Shown here one piece after another: positions 9,290-17,415 of a DNA stretch of 52,851 nt; within the stretch, counting starts at the first letter, position 1, and every line of letters begins with the position of its first letter. The position numbers were made by a program, and so were the translations under genes. The notes below the pieces were generated by a model, which ran no database searches, had not been told where the DNA came from, and saw only the letters and a list, made by a program, of their open reading frames with translations. The stretch is from contig NZ_KN708638.1 in assembly GCF_000805335.1 (NCBI RefSeq), positions 7,484,134 through 7,536,984 of the forward strand, given 5' to 3'. The stretch is from Streptomyces sp. CT34 (GTDB lineage Bacteria > Actinomycetota > Actinomycetes > Streptomycetales > Streptomycetaceae).

Positions 9290-9937
9290 TCAGTCCGCCG
9301 CCAGCAGGACCACCTCCAGCGTCCGCGGACCGTGCACCCCCTCCACCCGGTCCAGTTCGATGTCGCTGGTCGCCGACGGCCCGGAGATCCAGGTCAGCGG
9401 GCGGTCCGGGGCCAGCCGCGGCAGCGCCTCGGGGACCGAGCCGACGACCTGGCCGGGGACGCGCACGACGCAGATGTGATGGTCGGGGACCAGGGTGATC
9501 CGGCGCCGCCCCTGGTCGGGCCCGGCGTCCAGCACGATGGTTCCGGTCTCCGCGATCGCCAGCGCACACCCCGTCACCACACTGTCCACGGCGTCCAGTT
9601 CACGCGCCGTGGCCGACGGCAGATCGGGCACCCGCGTCACCTCGGCCGCGGCCAGCCACCCCGGCTCCAGCCCCGGCGGCACCACCACCGACCGCGCCCC
9701 GCGCTCCGCCAGCAGCCGGCCGATCAGTGCCGGCAGCCCATCCGGGCCGCTGCGGTGCACGATCGCACGGTATTCCGCGAGATTCCCGGCGAGCAGCTCG
9801 ACGGTCTGCCCGGCCGTACGCGAGCCGTGCACCCGCAGGTAGTCGCGGGCAACCGGCGGATCGCTCGGCCCCTCACCGCGCGGCACATCGGCCAGCGCCC
9901 GGCGGATCCGCGCCAACACCACGTCCCTGCCGCTCAC
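9290..9937 (-). CDS. lutC: lactate utilization protein C (LutC/YkgG)
   Basis: A 215-residue LUD-domain protein, the third subunit of the LutABC L-lactate oxidation complex. The core contains GCALAIAETGTIVLDAG and the VPDHHICVV strand typical of LutC. GTG start at 9937 with GGGAGG 6 bases upstream. The start overlaps the lutB stop by four bases (GTGA), indicating translational coupling. Lactate is converted to pyruvate in the cytoplasm by the LutABC complex. Confidence 0.92.
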   Translation of the reverse strand: MSGRDVVLARIRRALADVPRGEGPSDPPVARDYLRVHGSRTAGQTVELLAGNLAEYRAIVHRSGPDGLPALIGRLLAERGARSVVVPPGLEPGWLAAAEVTRVPDLPSATARELDAVDSVVTGCALAIAETGTIVLDAGPDQGRRRITLVPDHHICVVRVPGQVVGSVPEALPRLAPDRPLTWISGPSATSDIELDRVEGVHGPRTLEVVLLAAD

Positions 9938-11460
9938 TTGGCGCCTCCCCGCTGCTCTCCGGACGCGCCGTGGTCTCCCGACGCCTTGTCAGGGCGCCGC
10001 TCGCCACGAGTGCGCCGCCACCAGTCGCGGAACGACTCGGCCGGCACCGCCGGCAGCTCACGGCTGTCGGACCAGGCCCGCCCCGGCCCCGGCAGCCGCC
10101 GCGGATGCAGCCGCCGGGTACGCGAGGCCAGCCGCATCCCGCCGCGCAGCGCGCCGGGATGGTCGAACGCCCAGGCCGCGGCCCGCATCGCGGCCCGCTC
10201 CGCGGCATGGCCCCTGGCCGGCTTGAGGACGGTGCGGGTGCCGCGCCGGGTGACCGGTCCGCCCTCCACCACCCGCTCCCGCAGATGCACCAGGACCTCG
10301 GGGATGTCGATGGCGACCGGACACACCTCGTAACACGCCCCGCACAGCGACGAGGCGTACGGCAGCGACGCCTCCAACGAGCCCTCGGTACCGCGCAGTT
10401 GGGGGGTGAGGATGGCCCCGATCGGGCCCGGATACGGGGAACCGTACGCATGCCCGCCGGCCCGCTCGTACACCGGGCAGACGTTCAGGCAGGCCGAGCA
10501 GCGGATGCAGCGCAGCGCCTGCCGCCCCACGGTGTCGGCGAGGGTGTCGGTCCGCCCGTTGTCGAGCAGCACGAGATGGAAGGTCCGGGGCCCGTCGCCG
10601 TCCGTGGTCCCCGTCCACGTCGTGGTGTACGGGTTCATCCGCTCGGCCGTCGAGGAGCGGGGCAGCAGCTGGAGGAAGATCTCCAGATCCTGCCAGGTCG
10701 GCACGGTCTTCTCGATGCCGACGACGGAGATCAGCGTCTCCGGCAGCGTCAGGCACATCCGGCCGTTGCCCTCGGACTCGACGACCACCAGCGTGCCGGA
10801 CTCGGCGACCATGAAGTTGGCACCGGAGATCCCCACCTTCGCGGTCAGGAACTTCTCCCGCAGGTGCAGCCGGGCCGCCTCGGCCAGCTCGGCGGGGGAG
10901 TCGGACAGCCCCTCCGGCGCCGGACGTCCCCAACTCCCCATCTCCCGGCGGAAGATGTCCCGGATCTCGGAGCGGTTGCGATGGATCGCCGGAACCAGGA
11001 TGTGCGACGGCAGATCGTCCCCGAGCTGCACGATCAGCTCGGCCAGATCCGTCTCGTACGCCCGGATACCGGCCTCGGCCAGCGCCTCGTTCAGCCCGAT
11101 CTCCTGTGTGGCCATCGACTTGACCTTGACGACCTCGCGCTCACCGGTCTCCCGCACCAGCCGCGTCACGATCCGGTTGGCCTCCTCGGCGTCCGTCGCC
11201 CAGTGCACCCGGCCACCCGCGGCGGTCACCGACTCCTCCAACAGCTCCAGGTAGTGGTCGAGATGACGGAGCGTCCGGTCCTTCACCGCGGCGCCCGCGG
11301 CCCGCAGCTGCGCCCAGTCGTCCAGCTCGGCGACGGCCCTGGCCCGCTTGTCGCGGATGGTGTGGGTGGCATGGGTGAGATTGGCCCGTAGCCGGCCGTC
11401 GCGGGTGGAGACCGCGGCGGCCCGGGGGAACGCCGGCATCCCGAGATAGCTGCCGCTCAT
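9934..11460 (-). CDS. lutB: lactate utilization iron-sulfur protein B
   Basis: 508 residues. The N-terminal LUD domain (about 50-290) has VVKVKSMATQEIGLNEAL and GANFMVAESGTLV. It is followed by two 4Fe-4S motifs, CIRCSACLNVCPVY (near 320) and CGACYEVCPVAIDIP (near 374), then the C-terminal DUF3390-like helical tail. This is the usual LutB length. I chose the ATG at 11460, which overlaps the lutA stop as ATGA and has GGAGGGGG upstream. It is the middle gene of a tightly overlapping lutABC operon. Confidence 0.94.
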   Translation of the reverse strand: MSGSYLGMPAFPRAAAVSTRDGRLRANLTHATHTIRDKRARAVAELDDWAQLRAAGAAVKDRTLRHLDHYLELLEESVTAAGGRVHWATDAEEANRIVTRLVRETGEREVVKVKSMATQEIGLNEALAEAGIRAYETDLAELIVQLGDDLPSHILVPAIHRNRSEIRDIFRREMGSWGRPAPEGLSDSPAELAEAARLHLREKFLTAKVGISGANFMVAESGTLVVVESEGNGRMCLTLPETLISVVGIEKTVPTWQDLEIFLQLLPRSSTAERMNPYTTTWTGTTDGDGPRTFHLVLLDNGRTDTLADTVGRQALRCIRCSACLNVCPVYERAGGHAYGSPYPGPIGAILTPQLRGTEGSLEASLPYASSLCGACYEVCPVAIDIPEVLVHLRERVVEGGPVTRRGTRTVLKPARGHAAERAAMRAAAWAFDHPGALRGGMRLASRTRRLHPRRLPGPGRAWSDSRELPAVPAESFRDWWRRTRGERRPDKASGDHGASGEQRGGAK

Positions 11461-12269
11461 CGCACGCCCCCCTCCGCGCCGCCGGCCGCATCCGCGACGG
11501 CACCGCCCGGCGCATCGTCCTCCGTACCGTCCTTCGTACCGGCCAGGATCTCCGCGATGTGCACCGGACGCACCCGCGAGCCCTGCCGCGCCAGCGTGCC
11601 CCCGATGTGCAGCAGACAGGAGTTGTCGACCGTGCAGACCGCCGAGGCACCGGTCCGGGCCACCGCCCGGACCTTGTCGGCCCCCATCGCCGCCGACACC
11701 GCCGGATTCTTCACCGCGAAGGTGCCGCCGAACCCGCAGCACTCCTCGGCACCCGGCAACTCCCGCAGCTCCAGCCCCCTGACGTGCTCCAGCAGCCGCC
11801 GCGGCCGGTCGCCCAGCCCCAGCATGCGCAGACCGTGACAGGTGGGGTGATAGGTGACGGTGTGCGGGTAGTACGCGCCCACATCCGTCACCTTCAGGAC
11901 GTCCACCAGGAATTCGGTGAGCTCGTACGTCTTGGGCACGGCCCGCGCCGCCGCGTCGGCCAGCTCCCGGCCGTGCCCCTCGGCCGCCGCCTTCGCCCCG
12001 ATCCGCGGATAGTTGTCGCGCACCATCGCGGCACAGGAACCGGACGGCGTGACCACGTACTCGTAGTCCCGGAACGCCCGGTCGAAGCGGCGCACCAGCG
12101 GCTCGGTGGCATGCCGGTAGCCGGTGTTGAACTGGGGCTGCCCGCAGCAGCTCTGCGCGTCGGGAAAGTCCACCTCGACGCCCAGCCGCTCCAGCAGCGT
12201 CACCACCGCCCGCCCGGTTCGCGGATAGAGCGTGTCATTGATGCAGGTGACGAACAGTGCTACCCGCAC
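11457..12269 (-). CDS. lutA: lactate utilization protein A (CCG-domain Fe-S oxidoreductase)
   Basis: A 270-residue protein with two cysteine-rich CCG modules, SCCGQPQFNTGY (near 41) and ECCGFGGTFAVKNP (near 176), plus YHPTCHGLRML, the ligands of heterodisulfide-reductase-type clusters. GTG start with AAGGAG 8 bases upstream. It is the first gene of lutABC and divergent from an MHS transporter. The Ala/Gly-rich last 20 residues are a low-complexity tail. Confidence 0.94.
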   Translation of the reverse strand: MRVALFVTCINDTLYPRTGRAVVTLLERLGVEVDFPDAQSCCGQPQFNTGYRHATEPLVRRFDRAFRDYEYVVTPSGSCAAMVRDNYPRIGAKAAAEGHGRELADAAARAVPKTYELTEFLVDVLKVTDVGAYYPHTVTYHPTCHGLRMLGLGDRPRRLLEHVRGLELRELPGAEECCGFGGTFAVKNPAVSAAMGADKVRAVARTGASAVCTVDNSCLLHIGGTLARQGSRVRPVHIAEILAGTKDGTEDDAPGGAVADAAGGAEGGVR

Positions 12270-12370
12270 GTTGCGATCTCCTTGCCGTCAGTGTGCCGTT
12301 TTCTTGCGGCGGTGTTTCGGCCGCCTTGCCCTCCGCCGAATCCCCTGGCGGTCGCCCGCCTCACCGGTAC

Positions 12371-12390
12371 ATGATCACGTGTCGGATCAT
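12371..12390. promoter_or_regulatory. inverted repeat between lutA and the transporter
   Basis: ATGATC and GATCAT are perfect arms separated by 8 bases. The site is about 100 bp before lutA and 46 bp before the transporter start, well placed for a regulator serving both. The adjacent GntR gene uses a different palindrome, so the binding protein is unknown. Confidence 0.45.
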
Positions 12391-12435
12391 CCTGCCCCAG
12401 CGGCAGGCCCAGGAGAAGAACCGGAGCGGAGGACC

Positions 12436-13812
12436 ATGTCCCGTGCACAGCCGATAGCCGAGGAGCGGGCGCCCAGCGGCGACCGCTCGCCGTCGCCGTT
12501 GCGTCAGCTGGCCGCCGCCTCCATCGGCAACGCCGTCGAGTGGTACGACTGGTACGCCTACTCCTTCCTGGCCGTCTACTTCGCCGACCAGGTCTTCCCC
12601 AAGGAGGCCGGCAACTCCCTGGTGCCGCTGCTGTCGACCTTCGCGGTCTTCGCCGTCGGCTTCTTCATGCGGCCGGTCGGCGGACTGGTGATGGGCGCGG
12701 TCGCCGACCGACGCGGCCGGCGGGCCGCGCTGACCCTGACGATCCTGCTGATGGGCGGCGCCAGCCTGCTGGTCGCGCTCACCCCCACCTACGCGGCCAC
12801 CGGCGTGCTCGCCCCGGTCGTACTGGTCATCGCCCGCCTCGTCCAAGGTCTGTCGGTGGGCGGGGAGTTCGCCGCCTCCACCACCTTCCTCGTCGAATCC
12901 GCCGGTCCGGGCCGGCGAGGGCTGTTCTCCAGCTTCCAGTACGTCTCCACGACCCTCGGCCAGCTGCTCGCCTCCGGGACCGGGGCGCTGCTCGCCGGAC
13001 TGCTCACCGAGCGCCAGATGGGGCAGTGGGGCTGGCGGGCCGCCTTCCTCGGCGGCGCCCTGCTGAGCCTGATCGGACTCTGGATCCGGAGCGGCGCCCA
13101 GGAGACCCTGTCCGCAGCGCACAGCTCCTCTCCCACTCCGCCGTCCGCCCGCGCGGGCGGGGCCGCGAGCACAGCGGAGACCCCGGCCGCCGTGCCACGG
13201 GCCGACCGCCCCGGCCTCTTCGAGGGCCTGCGCCGTTACCCCCGCCAGTCGCTCCTCATCTGCGGCATCACCGCCGGCGGCACCCTCGCGTACTACACCT
13301 GGACCACGTACCTCCCCACCTACGCCCAGGTCAACGCCGGCTTCGACAAGGGCGATTCGCTCACCGTCGGCACCCTCTCGCTCGTCTTCTTCGCCCTGCT
13401 CCAGCCGCTCGGCGGCATGCTCGCGGACCGCATCGGCCGCAAACCGCTGCTGCTCGCCTTCGCCCTCGGCTTCGCCGTGCTGGCCGTTCCGCTGCTGCAC
13501 CTGGTCACCGACGCCTTCCTCTCCCTCCTGCTGGTGCAGTGCGCGGGCATGGTCCTGCTCACCGGCTACACCGCGGTCGCCGCCGCGGTGAACGCCGAGG
13601 TCTTCCCCGCCCGGGTACGCGCCGCCGGCATCGGCTTCCCGTACTCCCTCACGGTCGCCCTCTTCGGCGGCACCGCCCCGTACGTCGGCACCTGGTTCAA
13701 GCAGGCCGGCCACCCGGACCTCTTCCCCTGGTACGTCGCCGTGCTCTGCCTGATCTCCTTCGGCGTCTACCTGACGCTGCCGGAGACCGCGCACCGGGAA
13801 CTGGAGAAGTAG
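12436..13812 (+). CDS. MHS-family MFS transporter (carboxylate:proton symporter)
   Basis: A 458-residue 12-TM transporter. The opening IGNAVEWYDWYAYSFLAVYF is diagnostic of the metabolite:H+ symporter family (KgtP, ShiA, ProP). The loop 2-3 motif GGLVMGAVADRRGRRAAL and the repeat LGGMLADRIGRKPLLL are present. A hydrophilic Ser/Ala/Pro loop near 230-250 separates the two halves. GGAGCGGAGGA precedes the ATG at 12436. Divergence from lutABC suggests lactate or a related monocarboxylate as substrate, in place of LctP permease. That is inference from context. Confidence 0.9.
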   Translation: MSRAQPIAEERAPSGDRSPSPLRQLAAASIGNAVEWYDWYAYSFLAVYFADQVFPKEAGNSLVPLLSTFAVFAVGFFMRPVGGLVMGAVADRRGRRAALTLTILLMGGASLLVALTPTYAATGVLAPVVLVIARLVQGLSVGGEFAASTTFLVESAGPGRRGLFSSFQYVSTTLGQLLASGTGALLAGLLTERQMGQWGWRAAFLGGALLSLIGLWIRSGAQETLSAAHSSSPTPPSARAGGAASTAETPAAVPRADRPGLFEGLRRYPRQSLLICGITAGGTLAYYTWTTYLPTYAQVNAGFDKGDSLTVGTLSLVFFALLQPLGGMLADRIGRKPLLLAFALGFAVLAVPLLHLVTDAFLSLLLVQCAGMVLLTGYTAVAAAVNAEVFPARVRAAGIGFPYSLTVALFGGTAPYVGTWFKQAGHPDLFPWYVAVLCLISFGVYLTLPETAHRELEK

Positions 13813-13825
13813 CCCGCGAACGCAA

Positions 13826-13854
13826 GCCTTGTCAGACAACCTGTCAGACAAGGC
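13826..13854. promoter_or_regulatory. double GntR-type operator upstream of gntR
   Basis: TTGTCAGACAA (13829-13839) and TGTCAGACA (13842-13850) are two adjacent palindromes with centres 12 bp apart. GCCTTGTC and GACAAGGC also pair across the whole 29-bp site. The same palindrome recurs at the adenosine deaminase start (14833-14843), and a weaker half (TGTCTGAC) is at 13986-13993. The shared motif near gntR and its neighbour points to GntR autoregulation. Confidence 0.65.
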
Positions 13855-14013
13855 AGCCGGACCAAGCTCTCGGACAAGGAGCCCGTTCGTGCTGGCCCAC
13901 ACCGCACCGTCGGTGGGAAACTGCCCTGCGCGCGGGGTGCGACCCGTGCGGCACGGCGGCAGGCGGCACGCGGACGGCGCGCGGCTGTCTGACCACGGAC
14001 CCGGGAGACGGAT

Positions 14014-14760
14014 ATGGCCGGCAGACAAACCCAGGGACGGCGCCCGGTCGTCGCGCTCTACGAGCGGATGGTCGAGGCGGTCCGCGCGGGCACCTACCCG
14101 CCCGGCTCCGCCCTCCCGACCGAGCCCCGGCTCGCCGCCGAACTGGGCGTGAGCCGCCCCGCCCTGCGCGAGGCGCTGATCCTGCTCCAGGAGGACGGCG
14201 TGATCACCGTGCGGCGCGGGGTGGGGCGCACGGTCAGCCACCATCTCCCGCCGCGCGGCTTCGAGTTCCTCAAGCCCGTCGAAGAGCTGCTGGGGAAGGG
14301 GCGGCAGGCCGTGACCGTGCCGCTGGCCCGTACCGCCGAGGAGCCGACGGACTTCTCCACGCAGCATCTGGTGCTGCCGTCCAACGGCGAGGTGCGCTTC
14401 TGGGAGAGCCTGATCGAGGTCGCCGGGATGCCCGCCTGCCTGACCCAGGAATGGGCCGCGGACGAGACGGTGGGGGAGCGGCTGCCGGACGCCGTCGCGG
14501 CGTTCGACGGGCCCGAGGGGCGCACGTCGTCCATGCTGCGGCTGCTGCTGGCGGCCGGGCGCGGGCTGCCGCTGACCGGCAGCAGTACCATCGTGGCCAC
14601 CACACTCGGCCGGCAGCGCGGCCGGCAGCTGGGACGCCCGGCCGACACCCCCGGAGTCCTCGTCACCCAGGTCGTCCGGCTCGACCGCACCCCTCTCCTG
14701 GCCGCCAAGCACATGCTGCCCCCAGGGGCGCCCGCCCTCCCGGTGTGGCAGGCGCGGTGA
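14014..14760 (+). CDS. GntR-family (HutC/UTRA) transcriptional regulator
   Basis: A 248-residue repressor-type protein. The N-terminal GntR winged helix (about 10-80) reads LYERMVEAVRAGTYPPGSAL, then LAAELGVSRPALREAL, then the wing VRRGVGRTV. The C-terminal UTRA effector-binding fold (about 95-245) follows. GGGAGA precedes the ATG. It sits between two copies of a TTGTCWGACAA palindrome and upstream of add. Control of purine nucleoside use and of itself is the simplest reading; the effector is unknown. Confidence 0.9.
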   Translation: MAGRQTQGRRPVVALYERMVEAVRAGTYPPGSALPTEPRLAAELGVSRPALREALILLQEDGVITVRRGVGRTVSHHLPPRGFEFLKPVEELLGKGRQAVTVPLARTAEEPTDFSTQHLVLPSNGEVRFWESLIEVAGMPACLTQEWAADETVGERLPDAVAAFDGPEGRTSSMLRLLLAAGRGLPLTGSSTIVATTLGRQRGRQLGRPADTPGVLVTQVVRLDRTPLLAAKHMLPPGAPALPVWQAR

Positions 14761-14812
14761 ACGGGTCCGGCGGCCCGATGACCCCTTCGGTGACGCGACG
14801 GCGGGGACGTGT

Positions 14813-14843
14813 CATACTCGCGCCCCATGACGTTGTCTGACAA
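14813..14843 (+). promoter_or_regulatory. promoter and start-overlapping operator of add
   Basis: CATACT at 14813-14818 is a good -10, with TGACGC at 14791-14796 as -35 (16-base spacer). The ATG at 14827 lies 8 bases downstream with no Shine-Dalgarno, so the mRNA is probably leaderless. The perfect palindrome TTGTCTGACAA (14833-14843) lies immediately inside the coding start, where a bound GntR would block initiation or early elongation. Confidence 0.6.
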
Positions 14844-15996
14844 GTTCCCCCGGCAGTCCGCCCACCCTCTGGACGGTGAGCGGATCCGCCGCGCCCCCAA
14901 GGTGCTGCTCCACGACCACCTCGACGGCGGTCTCCGTCCGGAGACGATCATCGAGCTGGCCGAGGCCGTCGGCTACCGCGACCTGCCGACCACCGACCCC
15001 GCCGCGCTGGCCGTCTGGTTCCGTGACGCCGCGGACTCCGGCTCCCTGGAGCGCTACCTGGAGACCTTCGCGCACACCTGCGCGGTGATGCAGACCGGCG
15101 AGGCGCTGTTCCGTATCGCCGCCGAGTGCGCCGAGGACCTGGCCGCCGACGGCGTCGTCTACGCCGAGGTGCGCTACGCCCCCGAGCAGCACCTGGCGGG
15201 CGGCCTGACCCTCGACGACGTCGTCGACGCGGTCAACGCGGGCTTCCGCGAGGGCGAACGCCGGGCGGCGGCGGCCGGCCACCGCATCCGCGTCGGCGCC
15301 CTGCTGTGCGCCATGCGGCACGCCGACCGCGCCCTGGAGATAGCCGAGCTCGCCGTCGCCCACCGCGACCGCGGTGTGGCCGGCTTCGACATCGCGGGCG
15401 GCGAGGTCGGCAACCCCGCGAGCCGGCACGCGGCGGCCTTCGACTACCTGCGCGGCCAGGGCGCCCGGGTGACGGTGCACGCCGGCGAGGCGGTCGGCAT
15501 GGAGTCGATCCACGAGGCGGTGCTGCGCTGCGGTGCCCACCGCATCGGCCACGGCGTCCGTATCACCGACGACATCGCGATCGGCACCGACGGCCAGGTC
15601 ACTCTGGGCCGCCTGGCCTCCTACGTGCGCGACATGCGGATCGCCCTGGAGGTCTGCCCGACCTCCAACCTCCAGACCGGCGCCGCCACCAGCTATCCGG
15701 AGCACCCGGTCGACCTGCTCCGCCGGCTCGGCTTCCGCGTCTGCCTCAACACCGACAACCGCCTGGTCAGCGGCACCACGATGACCCAGGAGTTCCAGCA
15801 CCTGCGCGACACCTTCGGCTACGGCGCAGCCGAGCTGGAGGAGTTCACGGTCAACGCGGTGAAGTCCGCCTTCCTGCCCTTCGACGAGCGGACCGCCCTC
15901 CTCAACGAGGTCATCCGCCCCGGATACGCCAAGCTCCGCGCCGGGGAACTCAGCCGGGTCCCCATCCCGGACACCTCCGGCACCGCGGCGGCCTGA
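14827..15996 (+). CDS. add: adenosine deaminase
   Basis: Converts adenosine or deoxyadenosine to inosine in purine salvage. The 389-residue protein shows the zinc-site blocks LLHDHLDGGLRPET (near 28), VTVHAGEA (near 218), RIGHGVRI (near 243) and VCLNTDNRLVSGT (near 305). The NTDN variant is, as I recall, usual in actinobacteria. I prefer the ATG at 14827 over an in-frame GTG at 14809 because of the -10 position. It lies just behind a GntR regulator with a shared operator. Confidence 0.94.
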   Translation: MTLSDKFPRQSAHPLDGERIRRAPKVLLHDHLDGGLRPETIIELAEAVGYRDLPTTDPAALAVWFRDAADSGSLERYLETFAHTCAVMQTGEALFRIAAECAEDLAADGVVYAEVRYAPEQHLAGGLTLDDVVDAVNAGFREGERRAAAAGHRIRVGALLCAMRHADRALEIAELAVAHRDRGVAGFDIAGGEVGNPASRHAAAFDYLRGQGARVTVHAGEAVGMESIHEAVLRCGAHRIGHGVRITDDIAIGTDGQVTLGRLASYVRDMRIALEVCPTSNLQTGAATSYPEHPVDLLRRLGFRVCLNTDNRLVSGTTMTQEFQHLRDTFGYGAAELEEFTVNAVKSAFLPFDERTALLNEVIRPGYAKLRAGELSRVPIPDTSGTAAA

Positions 15997-16020
15997 CCGG
16001 GACCGCGGCGGCCTGACCGG
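15981..16020. repeat. 20-bp tandem duplication across the add stop codon
   Basis: The 20-bp units at 15981-16000 and 16001-16020 differ only at the first base. Each contains the GCGGCCTGACCGG block that holds the add TGA. It looks like a recent slippage duplication without effect on the protein. Confidence 0.75.
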
Positions 16021-16110
16021 CGCCGACCGGGATCCGGAGCGGTCCGGGCCGTCCAGGCCGTCCGGGATCGCCGCGCCCCGGATCCCGGCGCCGTCACCGG
16101 CGCCGACCGC

Positions 16111-17262
16111 TCAGGCCCGGCCGCCGGGTACGACGGAGGCGCCCACCGGTACGGGCACCGGCCGTCCCGGATCGCCCGCCGCCACTGCCGTCGGCCCGCC
16201 CGCCAGCAGCTCCCTGATGTCCCGGACCGCCGCCCGGCCCGCCCGGTTGGCGCCGATGGTGCTCGCCGACGGCCCGTAGCCGACCAGATGGATCCGCGGA
16301 TCGCGGACCGCCCGGGTGCCCTCCATACGGATACCGCCCCCGGGCTCCCGCAGTCTCAGCGGAGCCAGGTGATCGATGGCGGCCCGGAACCCCGTCGCGT
16401 AGAGGATCACCTCGGCCTCCGCCGTTCGCCCGTCCGCCCACGCCACCCCGGTCGGGGTGACCCGGGAGAAGAGCGGCAGCCGCGTGAGGACGCCGCTCTC
16501 CCGGGCCCGCCGGACCGCGTCGGTCATCGGCAGCCCGGTCACACTCACCACGCTCCGCGGCGGCAGCCCCTGCCGGACCCGCTCCTCGACGAGCGCGACC
16601 GCGGCCCGCCCCTCCACCTCGCCGAACGGCCCGGCACGGAAGACGGGCGGTCGCCGGGTCACCCAGGTCGTGCCCGCCGCGACCGGCGCGATCTCCATCA
16701 GCTGCTGCACGGCCGAGGTGCCGCCCCCGACGACCACCACCCGCGCACCGCGGAACGCCTCGGGCCCCTCGTACTGCGCGCTGTGCAACTGCCGCCCGCG
16801 GAAGGTCTCCTGGCCGGGGAACCGCGGCCAGAACGGCCGGTCCCAGGTACCGGTCGCATTGATCACCGCCCGCGGCGCGTAGTCGCCCTGCGAGGTCTCC
16901 ACCAGCAGCCGGCCACCGACGCCCGCACGCACCGCCGTCACACTCACCGGCCGGTGCACCCGCAGCCCGAAGGCCCGCTCGTACGAGGCGAAGTACCCGC
17001 CGATCACCTCGGACGACGGTCGCCGGGGATCGGCACCGGTCAGCTCCATCCCCGGCAGCGCGTGCATGCCGTGGACCTTGTCGTAGGTCAGCGTGGGCCA
17101 CCGGAACTGCCAGGCGCCGCCGGGCCGCGGGGAGTGGTCGAGCACGACGAAGTCCCGGTCCGGCCGGTAGCCGGCCCGGCGCAGATGAAAGGCGGCGGCC
17201 AGTCCCGCCTGCCCGGCGCCGATCACCAGGACCTCGACCTCGCGCACCCAGGTGTAGTTCAT
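16111..17262 (-). CDS. flavin-containing monooxygenase-like oxidoreductase
   Basis: A 383-residue protein. It has an N-terminal FAD site VLVIGAGQAGLAAAFHLRRAGY (near 12), a second dinucleotide site VVVVGGGTSAVQQL for NADPH (near 170), and the ATGF motif of YATGFRAAIDHL (near 295). The length and motifs match CzcO-like FMO/BVMO relatives. The ATG at 17262 lacks a clear Shine-Dalgarno, so the start is moderately sure. It lies downstream of ssuD on the same strand (153-bp gap), possibly for oxidation of an organosulfur or other small substrate. Confidence 0.85.
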   Translation of the reverse strand: MNYTWVREVEVLVIGAGQAGLAAAFHLRRAGYRPDRDFVVLDHSPRPGGAWQFRWPTLTYDKVHGMHALPGMELTGADPRRPSSEVIGGYFASYERAFGLRVHRPVSVTAVRAGVGGRLLVETSQGDYAPRAVINATGTWDRPFWPRFPGQETFRGRQLHSAQYEGPEAFRGARVVVVGGGTSAVQQLMEIAPVAAGTTWVTRRPPVFRAGPFGEVEGRAAVALVEERVRQGLPPRSVVSVTGLPMTDAVRRARESGVLTRLPLFSRVTPTGVAWADGRTAEAEVILYATGFRAAIDHLAPLRLREPGGGIRMEGTRAVRDPRIHLVGYGPSASTIGANRAGRAAVRDIRELLAGGPTAVAAGDPGRPVPVPVGASVVPGGRA

Positions 17263-17415
17263 GTTTCTACTAACCGAGGGAGGGGCGGATGTCTTCCCCG
17301 GCGGCGCCGGGCGGCCGGCGCGCGAGGCCGTACCCGGTGCGGCGAACGACCTCCCGGCCACCACCGGCGCGGTCCGGACTCCTCGGCGCCGGTGGTCAGC
17401 GCCCTGCGGCGCGGG

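Noticed and set aside
12232..12435. N-terminal extension of the MHS transporter
   Set aside because: The extra residues overlap the divergent promoter region and lack coding character; the ATG at 12436 has a good ribosome site.
16028..16088. Terminator formed by CCGGGATCCGG and CCGGATCCCGG downstream of add
   Set aside because: The arms are perfect but separated by about 40 bases with no U-run, so I do not call it.
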